Below, one piece after another: positions 9,963-17,809 of a stretch of DNA of 64,000 nucleotides; within the stretch, counting starts at the first letter, position 1; every line of letters starts with the position of its first letter. The translations under genes and the position numbers were made by a program. Source of the DNA: Fibrella forsythiae (lineage in GTDB: Bacteria; Bacteroidota; Bacteroidia; Cytophagales; Spirosomataceae); the NCBI RefSeq assembly GCF_017353175.1, contig NZ_JAFMYW010000004.1:186001-250000 (forward strand). The letters run 5' to 3'. Below the pieces are notes generated by a model. That model was not told the DNA's origin and searched no databases. It saw nothing but the letters and a program-made list of their open reading frames with translations.

Positions 9963-10117
9963 CGTTGTCGCTTGCCTGTGGCGAGTGACCATTAACAACA
10001 GGGCCTCTGGCCCGTTGGTAGCTAATGAACCAGTTGACGATCAACATTCGGTATCATTCAACCAACGGGCCAGAGGCCCTACTGATAGTGGTCACTCGCC
10101 ACAGGCAAGCGACAACG
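9963..10117. repeat. Two-tier perfect inverted repeat after susD
   Basis: The outer arms are 28 bp and perfect (9963-9990 and 10090-10117). A second perfect 20-bp stem (10000-10019 and 10061-10080, starting AGGGCCTCTGGCCC) lies inside, separated by short unpaired bulges and a 41-nt loop. The copy fills the gap between the SusD gene and the next gene, and would act as a strong transcript end or RNA stabiliser. Its arm sequence is not shared with the other palindromes of the window. Confidence 0.9.
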
Positions 10118-10157
10118 GCACTCTAATAAGTCACCCACTTTCCCTACTCAACACTTT

Positions 10158-11927
10158 ATGCCCCCACTTTCGAGAGCGCTCTTCCTCAAACAATGCATCG
10201 CCTACGGTACCCTCATTGGTCTGGCCCCTTACGCAACTATTGCCGCTTCGGCACCAGACGATTTTTATAAACGGATCGTTGCCGCCAATGGCAAAGAGGT
10301 TAGGAAGCTAGTAGAAGCCCTTAAGCCGGAAATAACCGCAGTGAGGCGGCGGTTGGGGTTCGACATGGCCAATCTGGCTGCTGCCTACTGCGAACCTACG
10401 TCGAGCTATTACCAGAAAAACGAGCTGGTACCGTACCTGGAAAAGATCGTTCGGGCATTGCTGAAATCACAGCACGAAGACGGTACACTTGATCTGGGCA
10501 ATCTGGCCTCCCCGCCCGATACGGCCTTCATTATGGAGCCGTTATGCGCTGGTGCTACCATCCTGAACGCGAATTCGTCAGGTGCGTTGACCGAGGTAAA
10601 AACGCTGTTGAAACAGTTCATCGTGAAGGCTGGCGAGGCCATGCGGACGGGCGGTGTACATACGCCCAATCACCGCTGGGTGGTGTCGGGCGCGTTGGCC
10701 AAAATCAACGCGCTGTATCCCAATCCTGGGTACGTTAAGCGCATCAACGAGTGGCTGTCGGAAGGCATTTACTGCGACCGGGAGGGCAATTACCTGGAGC
10801 GAAGCATGATCTACTCGGAGGTGATAGACCGGTCGCTGATTACAATGGCCAGCCTGTTGAAACGACCCGAGCTGCTGGAACCCGTTCGCAGGAACCTGAA
10901 CCTGGTGTACTACCAGACAGAGCCCAACGGTGAGCTGGTGACGAACGCGTCGAGACGGCAGGATCAGTACCAGACCATCAACCTGCTGAATCACCACTAT
11001 TTTCAGGATTACACGTTCATGGCCATTCATGACAAAAATCCTGAATTTGCGGCGATAGCCGAGTTCATCAAAACCATGCCGGATTTCGATGAACTAGTGC
11101 TGAAAGACCTGCTTCCGTACTACCTGGAAGAGCCCGTATTCAAACAGGCACCGCCTGTGCCGAAGAGTCCGCCGGTAATCTTCGAGAAGTTCATTCGGGA
11201 GACAAGCCTGGTGCGCATCCGCCGGAATGATACGACCACCACGTTGTTTGGCGGCACCGACTTTCCACTGCTCATTGCCTCGGGCCGGGCCAACAGCCCC
11301 AATTTCTTCGCTTTCCGTAAAGGAGCGGCCATCCTGAACTACCTGCGCCTGTCGACGGACTTTTTCAGTACCGGCTATTTCCACAGCGAAGGCATTACGA
11401 AGGTGGGTAACAGGTACGTGTTGCAACGCACCATTGAAGCGCCGTACTACCAGCCACTGACCGCTCAGTTCAAAAAGGCTGATGGCAACTACAAACACAG
11501 CCCCAGCACCGACGGCCGGTTCTGGAACAAGATGGATTTTGAGCACCGCCCTAAAAGTAACATCAGCAAGCTGACGGTAACAGTCGGCGTCGAAGAAACG
11601 AACGGCGCGAATACACTGGCTTTCAACGTAACGGGCATAGCAGGCGTACACGTCACACTTGAGTTATGCTTCAGGGAAGGCGGGCGGTTGACCGGCGTAA
11701 AAAAGCTCGACGACGGCACCGATAACTACGCCCTGGAAAGTGGCACCGGCGAATACAAGGCAGGGAATGACTCCATCACTTTCGGGCCGGGTACGTTCGA
11801 ACAACCGAAACTCACCGGCCTGGAAGGCGAACTGTACGCCACCCATTTCGGCACGCTCCGCACCCCCGGCATGCACGTGTACCTGACCGGCTTGACGCCT
11901 TTCCAGCACACGATCAAGATTGGGTGA
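10158..11927 (+). CDS. Secreted protein, possibly an alpha/alpha-toroid polysaccharide lyase-like enzyme
   Basis: 589 residues with a signal-like N-terminus (FLKQCIAYGTLIGLAPYATIAAS). The first about 330 residues are helix-rich and hold conserved-looking blocks GGVHTPNHRWVVSGALA (about 155-171) and YLERSMIYSEVIDRSL, with several His, Tyr, Arg and Asn residues. The remaining part is beta-rich (FRKGAAILNYLRLSTDFFSTGYF then ITFGPGTFEQPKLTG). A helical toroid followed by a beta-sandwich is the layout of heparinase II/III-type and related polysaccharide lyases, and the place after SusC/SusD suits a saccharide-degrading enzyme. I do not recognise a diagnostic motif, so family membership is an inference from layout and context. 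Confidence 0.5.
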   Translation: MPPLSRALFLKQCIAYGTLIGLAPYATIAASAPDDFYKRIVAANGKEVRKLVEALKPEITAVRRRLGFDMANLAAAYCEPTSSYYQKNELVPYLEKIVRALLKSQHEDGTLDLGNLASPPDTAFIMEPLCAGATILNANSSGALTEVKTLLKQFIVKAGEAMRTGGVHTPNHRWVVSGALAKINALYPNPGYVKRINEWLSEGIYCDREGNYLERSMIYSEVIDRSLITMASLLKRPELLEPVRRNLNLVYYQTEPNGELVTNASRRQDQYQTINLLNHHYFQDYTFMAIHDKNPEFAAIAEFIKTMPDFDELVLKDLLPYYLEEPVFKQAPPVPKSPPVIFEKFIRETSLVRIRRNDTTTTLFGGTDFPLLIASGRANSPNFFAFRKGAAILNYLRLSTDFFSTGYFHSEGITKVGNRYVLQRTIEAPYYQPLTAQFKKADGNYKHSPSTDGRFWNKMDFEHRPKSNISKLTVTVGVEETNGANTLAFNVTGIAGVHVTLELCFREGGRLTGVKKLDDGTDNYALESGTGEYKAGNDSITFGPGTFEQPKLTGLEGELYATHFGTLRTPGMHVYLTGLTPFQHTIKIG

Positions 11928-11950
11928 TGTCTTACTGACGCACATATATT

Positions 11951-12137
11951 GCTTCGCGCTGTAGTGTAACTGCTTCGCGCGCGGTCCCTTCGACAGGCTC
12001 GGCGCCCCCGGCTCAGGGTGACAATGCACATCCAGCAGGTGCATGACGACCTTGAGTGGGCTTGTCACCCTGAGCCGGGGGCGCCGAGCCTGTCGAAGGG
12101 CTTAGTGCAAAAAGCAATTACACTACAGCGCGAAGCG
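11951..12137. repeat. Very long inverted repeat with CCCTTCGACAGGCT core
   Basis: Arms of about 75 bp (11951-12026 and about 12062-12137) start with GCTTCGCGCTGTAGTGTAA and end with GGCTCAGGGTGACAA. The inner halves carry the CCCTTCGACAGGCTC motif and its complement. The arms match closely except for a central stretch of about 12 bases, which on the left repeats the TGCTTCGCGC of the outer arm. The element occupies half of the 364-bp gap before the next gene. The remaining stretch to 12291 holds only a small AGGTAGA/TCTACCT hairpin near 12241 and no recognisable promoter. Confidence 0.9.
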
Positions 12138-12291
12138 AGGTGCTAACGCAACTATCCGTAATTCACATCGTAAATACCACGACCGATAACGAATAGATTA
12201 CCTGATTACCAACCGCTTCCTAAACGATTGGCAGGCTACGCAGGTAGAATCTCTACCTTCAACAAGTAGCTGATTATTAACTCAATCGCAT

Positions 12292-12846
12292 ATGAAACGT
12301 CGACTTTTCCTCCAACTACCTGCCTTAGCGTCGGTAGCGCCACTTCTTCTACCATCAACAGCAGTTGCGTCATCCGAAGAGCCACGAAAAGCAATTATGG
12401 TTCGGGCAGGCGAAGACCGGTTTGCAAACCGGTTTACGTTTCTTGACGCTCAGTTCGACATTAAAGTATCGGGGAAAGACACGGAGGGTCAATTCGTTGT
12501 TTTCGATACGCTACGACCCAAAAAAGTAGGTCCGCCCCTACACGTTCACGAAAAACTCGATGAGTGGTTCTGGATCGTCGATGGCGAGTTCAAGTTTCAG
12601 GCGGGTGATGAAACGCTTCGGCTGAAGCCCGGTGATTCGCTGATGATCCCAAAGGGTATGGCGCATGCCTTTGTGAAGACAAGCGAAGGCGTGGCCCGCC
12701 TGATTGTTATGCACCAGCCTGCCGGTAAGATGGAAGAGTACTTCTTAACAGCCAGTAAATTACCCGATCAGAGTCCGGAAGCAAGAAGGGCATTAGCCGC
12801 CCAAAACGATACTCATTTCGTCGGACCTCCGCTTACGCCGGATTGA
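12292..12846 (+). CDS. Exported single-domain cupin protein
   Basis: 184 residues. The N-terminus MKRRLFLQLPALASVAPLLL has a twin-Arg followed by a hydrophobic core ending near AVAS, so Tat or Sec export is likely. One cupin_2 barrel lies at about 60-145: GPPLHVHEKLDEWFWIVDGEFKF gives the His/His/Glu-type ligands, and LKPGDSLMIPKGMAHAFV the second motif with the last His. The reaction is unknown. The stop is 15 bp before the next gene, so the two may be co-transcribed. Confidence 0.8.
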   Translation: MKRRLFLQLPALASVAPLLLPSTAVASSEEPRKAIMVRAGEDRFANRFTFLDAQFDIKVSGKDTEGQFVVFDTLRPKKVGPPLHVHEKLDEWFWIVDGEFKFQAGDETLRLKPGDSLMIPKGMAHAFVKTSEGVARLIVMHQPAGKMEEYFLTASKLPDQSPEARRALAAQNDTHFVGPPLTPD

Positions 12847-12861
12847 CCGTATATTTGGGCT

Positions 12862-14160
12862 ATGCGCCTTCTTATCAACACGTTCACCTGCCTGCTTATC
12901 GCCAGTCTGTTTACCCTGCCCGCTCATGGCCAGGCCCGAACAGACACACACCTGACCAATCTGCTTAAAACGAATAAAAGCCCTATTTTTCAGCAGGTGA
13001 TGCAACGGCCCGATGAGTACCGGGTGCAGATCATCTATACGCAGATTGACCGCGACAAGGCAAACCGGCCCTCGTTCACCAACTACTATTTCCGGGTCGA
13101 TAGCACCGAGTACTTCAATCCGGCTTCGACGGTAAAACTGCCGCTGGCCCTGCTCTCACTGGAGAAGCTAAACAGCCTGAAAAACCCGCGCCTCACCAAA
13201 TTCACGCCGATGCAGTTCGACAGTGCCTATAGCAAACAGACCAGGGAATGGACCGACAAAACCGCTGAATCGGGCTATCCGTCGATAGCGCACCTGATCA
13301 GAAAAGCCTTTCTGGTGAGTGAAAATGATCCATACAGCCGGATGTATGAGTTTGTGGGTCAGCAGCAGATCAACCGGTCGCTACACGCTAAGGGGTATCC
13401 CGACACGCGCATTACGCATCGCTTCGTGCGCATGAGTGCCGAGGAAAACCGCCACACAAACCCCGTTCGGTTCATCGACAAAGACGGCTCCACCATTTAC
13501 ACCCAACCCGCCGCCTACAATACTGACCCGTTCGATTTTCGCCGCGAAGCCCGCCTCGGCAATGCGCACTACGTAGGCGATAGTCTGGTGAAAAAACCCT
13601 TCGATTTCACGATGCGCAACAAGCTCCCGCTCGAATCGCTGCAACAGATTCTACAATCGACATTATTTCCGGAATCAGTACCCGAAAAGCAACGCTTCAA
13701 CCTGACGCAAGATGATTACTCCTTCCTGTACCAGTACCTGTCGCAGACACCGGGCGAAACGAACTACCCCAAGTACGACCCGAAAATGTACTACGACAGC
13801 TACGTCAAGTTCTTCTTCCGCGATACCCTGCACCCCATGCCCGACGGCGTTCGCGTGTTCAACAAAGTGGGTTGGGCCTACGGTTTCCTGACCGACGCGT
13901 CGTACGTAGCTGATTTCAAAAACAAGGTCGAGTACATGCTTACTGCCGTGATCTACGTCAATAGCGACGGTATTCTGAATGACGACAAATACGATGATGA
14001 AACCGTTGGCTGGCCGTTCCTGTACCAGTTGGGTCAAACGATTTACCAGCACGAGCTACGTCGAAAACGTACCTACAAACCTGATCTGTCGCGCTTTAAG
14101 GTAACCTACGAGAAGCGCGTTAATGACGGGCGGCCAACGGTGAAGGGCGTGGATAATTAG
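12862..14160 (+). CDS. Secreted class-A beta-lactamase-like serine hydrolase
   Basis: 432 residues with a signal peptide ending PAHGQ (residue 24). The penicillin-recognising fold motifs are present: S89-T-V-K92 (SxxK, catalytic Ser89), S153-E-N155 (in place of SDN) and K335-V-G (in place of KTG). This is the class A beta-lactamase / beta-lactamase2 pattern. The protein is about 140 residues longer than a typical class A enzyme (about 290), and much of the excess lies between SEN and KVG. Whether it cleaves beta-lactams or a cell-wall or other amide substrate cannot be told. A TATATTTG box at 12850-12857, at the end of the cupin gene, lies only 4 bp before the start. Confidence 0.82.
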   Translation: MRLLINTFTCLLIASLFTLPAHGQARTDTHLTNLLKTNKSPIFQQVMQRPDEYRVQIIYTQIDRDKANRPSFTNYYFRVDSTEYFNPASTVKLPLALLSLEKLNSLKNPRLTKFTPMQFDSAYSKQTREWTDKTAESGYPSIAHLIRKAFLVSENDPYSRMYEFVGQQQINRSLHAKGYPDTRITHRFVRMSAEENRHTNPVRFIDKDGSTIYTQPAAYNTDPFDFRREARLGNAHYVGDSLVKKPFDFTMRNKLPLESLQQILQSTLFPESVPEKQRFNLTQDDYSFLYQYLSQTPGETNYPKYDPKMYYDSYVKFFFRDTLHPMPDGVRVFNKVGWAYGFLTDASYVADFKNKVEYMLTAVIYVNSDGILNDDKYDDETVGWPFLYQLGQTIYQHELRRKRTYKPDLSRFKVTYEKRVNDGRPTVKGVDN

Positions 14161-14166
14161 CTTTTT

Positions 14167-14242
14167 GCTTTGCGTTTCCGTGTATTGCTGGCGCTGGGCC
14201 CTTCGACAGGCTTAGGGTCAGCAATACACGGAAACGCAAAGC
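14167..14242. repeat. Palindrome with CCCTTCGACAGGCT loop between convergent genes
   Basis: Perfect 24-bp arms (14167-14190 and 14219-14242) and a 28-nt loop that contains CCCTTCGACAGGCT. It lies between the serine hydrolase (+) and the first giant VCBS gene (-), whose ends converge here, and may stop transcription from both sides. It shares GTGTATTGCT with the palindrome at 2153. Confidence 0.9.
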
Positions 14243-14256
14243 AGACTAGTAAACAC

Positions 14257-17200
14257 CTATAAGATCTCCGTGCCGACCTTATAGGTGGTAAACACCTGCA
14301 CCCGGCCACTATTTCGCCCAACCAGCACAAACTGACCGGTGCGGCCCTGAACCGGTACGATAGAACGAATTTCGCCGTTTAGCACGAAACCAGTCTCGTA
14401 CGGCGATGGCGCAGTGAACTGGCCATTCGTATTGATCAGAATAAAACCGCTACTGGCATCGTAACGGCCCTGATACGTGCTTACTCCGTAGAAATTCCCA
14501 CCACCCAGCACGTCCAGATCACCGTCGCCATCCGCATCGAAAGGCGTTAAGGCAAATACTTTGGAAACCTGCGCCAAGATTGGCAACGGACGTACCTGGA
14601 AGGTGGGCGACTCGCCTTTTCCACCTACATTTTCCAGATAGACTGACGCAAACTGATCAACGTTTCGCTCGTCGGTATCGGCTAGGTCAGTTGGCTTGAA
14701 GATATCTGAAATAGGTTTTCCGGCAATGCTATTGTAGGCTACGTACCGTTTGTTGATGATGCCAGGCATCTGTTTACCCAGTTCATCTTTGGTCGCCACG
14801 GGGAACCAGTCGTCGCTATTACCCGGCCGTTTGTAAGCCAATACCTGGTCGGTAGTCTGGTTACCGTCGATATCTTTCACCCACATGTGTAGTTGTCCAT
14901 CCGGCCCTTTTCGGAATTTGGTATTCAGGCCCAGATTGCCCGCCATCAGATCCGTATCGCCATCTTTATCGAAGTCGGCGGCGGTTAGGCATTGCCAGAA
15001 ACCGCTCATGGGCACGTCGCCAAACGGTTTGTCTGCCTCGGTGAATTTCCCTTTTTGATTCATGAATACGCGCGGAGCCATCCAGTCGCCCACCACCACC
15101 AGATCGGGCTGGCGGTCGTTGTTCAGGTCGGCCCAGACGGCGTCGGTGACCATGCCAGCCAGACGGAGACCGGGCGCCCGCTGATCTGTTTCTATGACGA
15201 ACTGCCCTTTGCCGTTATTAATCAGCAGGTACGAGTCGGGCGTCTGGCCATAATTTTTTGCCAGCACGCGCCCCCCCACGAACAAATCCAGATCGCCGTC
15301 ACCATCGATGTCCGCGGCACGGACACAGCTTTTGTTACCCGCTAATTTGGGTAGGCCAGCCGATTTCGCGAATTGCCCACCCGAATTGATATACAACCGA
15401 TCGGCCAGCGGCGGATCATTTTTCGAGAATTCATTCCCACCCGACACCACGTACAAGTCCAGATCGTGATCACCGTCGGCATCAAAAAAGAGCGCGTCCA
15501 CATCTTCCGACGCAGAATCAGCGGCCGTAGCTGGCTGCGGACTGGCTACGAACCGACCCGCTGGCGTTTGCAGCAGCAACGTACCTGGCTGGTCACGTGC
15601 CCCACCGGCATATACATCGTCGAGTCCATCACCATTCACGTCACCCACCGCCAGGCGCGGCCCCTCGGTGGATACTTTAAACGGCATCAGCGACTCGCGG
15701 GAGAAATCCTGATAATAGGTGTTCTCACGGTGGCGGTACGGTACGATCGTTGAATCTGTAGCTTCGGTGAACAATTGGGCAACGTGCGCTCTTGTCGACG
15801 AGGCGATAACGTACCTGCTTCCGTCGAGTTTCGCGTCGGTTTGTTTCAGCACCAATTGCTGGCTGGCAGGTACGTTGGTGCGCACCTCCATCTGCTGGTT
15901 CGGCCAGATGACAATCAGCGAATCGATGGTTTTCCGGGTACCCAGCCCAAAGGTCAGGCGCGGCTCCACTGATGATTGAAAGCCACGTGTTGGCATCAAT
16001 TGCTGCAGTTGCAGACTATCGCCGCCCTTTCCGTAGCGCACAATCACCTTCGCCCCTACCCCGGCGGTGTTGCCACCACTGCCCTGTAGCTGAACGCTCA
16101 GGTAGGTATGATCGGGGAACAACACGTTTGTCTGATTCAGGTAGATATCGGCCGGGTCGTTCAGGTTATTGGTGATCAGGTCCAGGTCTCCGTCGTTATC
16201 CAGATCGGCGTAGGCGGCTCCGCTGGCGCAGTTCGGTACGTCGAACCCCCAGGCCAGCGACTTGTCGTGAAACTGCAACGTGGGCGTTCCCCGGTAGAGG
16301 TAGTTATGCACCTTCCCTTCCGGCATAACCTGAATCGTCTTCTGTAACGCCTCGGCTGACGTACCCATCGCTGCCTGCACCGAATCATTCGACACATATT
16401 TGACGTAATCAAGGTCGTTGGGGCGACGAACGATGCCATTGGCAATAAACAGATCCGTTTGCCCGTCGAGATCATAATCGGCCAGCAGTGGCGACCAGCT
16501 CCAGTCGGTAGCGGCAATGCCCGATAGCGCGGCCACTTCGGCAAATCGCTGGCCGTTCTGATTCAGTTGCAGGCAATTCCGGCTGTACTGATTCATGTAG
16601 CCATATGCCAGTTTGTACGTGTAGATATCCAGCGGATCTTCGCCCGCCGATGATTTTTCGACGGTTTCGTCTTCCGGATACATGTCGAGGGTTACCAGAT
16701 CGGTGTAGCCGTCGTGGTTCACATCGGCAGCATCGTTCCCCATCGAAAAGCGGCTGGTATGGGCCAATCGCTGCGGGGCCACGTTCGAGAATTGGCCGTG
16801 CTGGTTATTCAGGTACAGGTAGTCGTCCTCGTGAAAATCATTCGAGACGTAGATATCTTCCCAGCCGTCGTTGTTCATATCGGCCACCGCCACACCCAGC
16901 CCGTAACCCATCGGTGCCTGGAAGATGCCTGCTTTCTTCGACACATCCTGAAACGGTTTCCCTGCGCCTTTATTCTCGAACAGGAAATCGCCCGCCAGCG
17001 AATCGGCCTGACTGCGGGAGGTAACCTTGTCATACGATCGCACCGAATGAACCGCGTGGTTGAGCAGAAAGCAGTCGAGGTCGCCGTCGTGATCATAATC
17101 GAAGAAAGCGGCCTGGGTCGAATAGCCCGCGAACGCCAGTCCGTAGGCTTCGGCCTGCTCGGTAAAGGTCGGCACTCCGCCTGGGCCAGGGCCGTTGTTG

Positions 17201-17670
17201 ATGTACAGCTCGTTCCGACCCTTCGTAGGTACGTTCGCACTGCCTTTAAAACCGCTAACCGCACACACGTAAATATCGAGCAGTCCGTCACCGTTCACAT
17301 CGGCCATCGTCGTGCCGGTTTGCCAGTCGGCTTTTCCAGCTACGGCCGCCTTGTTGGTTATGTCGTCGAAATGGGGTGATTCGCCTTTTTTCGTTCTGTT
17401 TAGGTACAGTTTGTTCGCGCCCTGATTTGAAACGAAATACAGATCCGTCAGCCCGTCGTTGTTCACATCCCCCGCCGACACGCCTGCTCCGTTGTAGTAG
17501 TAGAGGTAGTCGATGATATTCAGTTGCGGCGTATCGGTCAGTCGATTCACGAACGTCACGCCGGTTTTCGCCGAATCGAGTGTCTCGAATAGCTTCGGCT
17601 CGCCAGGCGCGGTTTTACAGCCCCAGATGGTGGAGAGAAGAAGGAAGAAGATGTATTGTATGGGTTTCAA
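14257..17670 (-). CDS. Giant surface lipoprotein: VCBS/FG-GAP repeats with ASPIC/UnbV domain (CRTAC1-like), copy 1
   Basis: 1137 residues. The signal ends in lipobox IWGC (Cys18), so the protein is a lipoprotein. About 13 calcium-loop repeats of the type DxNxDGxxD are visible (for example DVNNDGLTDLYF, DYDHDGDLDCFL, DLDNDGDLDLIT, DIDGDGDLDLFV, DADGDGDLDVLG). They form an N-terminal array (about 35-510) and a C-terminal array (about 665-1120), probably two beta-propellers. Between them lies an ASPIC/UnbV domain at about 535-602 (VGAKVIV then FGLGTRKTIDSLIVIWPN). No enzyme motif is seen. It is last in a SusC-SusD-VCBS-VCBS series, so binding or handling of the SusC/D ligand at the surface is the best guess. 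Confidence 0.9.
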   Translation of the reverse strand: MKPIQYIFFLLLSTIWGCKTAPGEPKLFETLDSAKTGVTFVNRLTDTPQLNIIDYLYYYNGAGVSAGDVNNDGLTDLYFVSNQGANKLYLNRTKKGESPHFDDITNKAAVAGKADWQTGTTMADVNGDGLLDIYVCAVSGFKGSANVPTKGRNELYINNGPGPGGVPTFTEQAEAYGLAFAGYSTQAAFFDYDHDGDLDCFLLNHAVHSVRSYDKVTSRSQADSLAGDFLFENKGAGKPFQDVSKKAGIFQAPMGYGLGVAVADMNNDGWEDIYVSNDFHEDDYLYLNNQHGQFSNVAPQRLAHTSRFSMGNDAADVNHDGYTDLVTLDMYPEDETVEKSSAGEDPLDIYTYKLAYGYMNQYSRNCLQLNQNGQRFAEVAALSGIAATDWSWSPLLADYDLDGQTDLFIANGIVRRPNDLDYVKYVSNDSVQAAMGTSAEALQKTIQVMPEGKVHNYLYRGTPTLQFHDKSLAWGFDVPNCASGAAYADLDNDGDLDLITNNLNDPADIYLNQTNVLFPDHTYLSVQLQGSGGNTAGVGAKVIVRYGKGGDSLQLQQLMPTRGFQSSVEPRLTFGLGTRKTIDSLIVIWPNQQMEVRTNVPASQQLVLKQTDAKLDGSRYVIASSTRAHVAQLFTEATDSTIVPYRHRENTYYQDFSRESLMPFKVSTEGPRLAVGDVNGDGLDDVYAGGARDQPGTLLLQTPAGRFVASPQPATAADSASEDVDALFFDADGDHDLDLYVVSGGNEFSKNDPPLADRLYINSGGQFAKSAGLPKLAGNKSCVRAADIDGDGDLDLFVGGRVLAKNYGQTPDSYLLINNGKGQFVIETDQRAPGLRLAGMVTDAVWADLNNDRQPDLVVVGDWMAPRVFMNQKGKFTEADKPFGDVPMSGFWQCLTAADFDKDGDTDLMAGNLGLNTKFRKGPDGQLHMWVKDIDGNQTTDQVLAYKRPGNSDDWFPVATKDELGKQMPGIINKRYVAYNSIAGKPISDIFKPTDLADTDERNVDQFASVYLENVGGKGESPTFQVRPLPILAQVSKVFALTPFDADGDGDLDVLGGGNFYGVSTYQGRYDASSGFILINTNGQFTAPSPYETGFVLNGEIRSIVPVQGRTGQFVLVGRNSGRVQVFTTYKVGTEIL

Positions 17671-17711
17671 TGAATTGATGGGTAATGGATTGTTGTCTTA
17701 GTACAGGGTTT

Positions 17712-17787
17712 ATTTGCTTAGTATGAGTATTGCTTTCGCTTGGCCCTTCGACAGGCTGGGCGAAAGCAATACTCATACTAAGCAAAT
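17712..17787. repeat. Palindrome with CCCTTCGACAGGCT loop between two VCBS genes
   Basis: Perfect 28-bp arms (17712-17739 and 17760-17787) with a 20-nt loop containing CCCTTCGACAGGCT. It lies between the stop of VCBS copy 2 and the start of VCBS copy 1 on the minus strand, so it could separate their transcripts. The loop matches the element at 14167-14242, while the arms differ apart from a shared TATTGCT. Confidence 0.92.
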
Positions 17788-17809
17788 CAGCGTGAAGGAG
17801 TCAGCATCA

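Noticed and set aside
17712-17787. Insertion sequence remnants
   Set aside because: No transposase fragment, target duplication or terminal repeat pair around a coding core was found; the palindromes are short stand-alone units.
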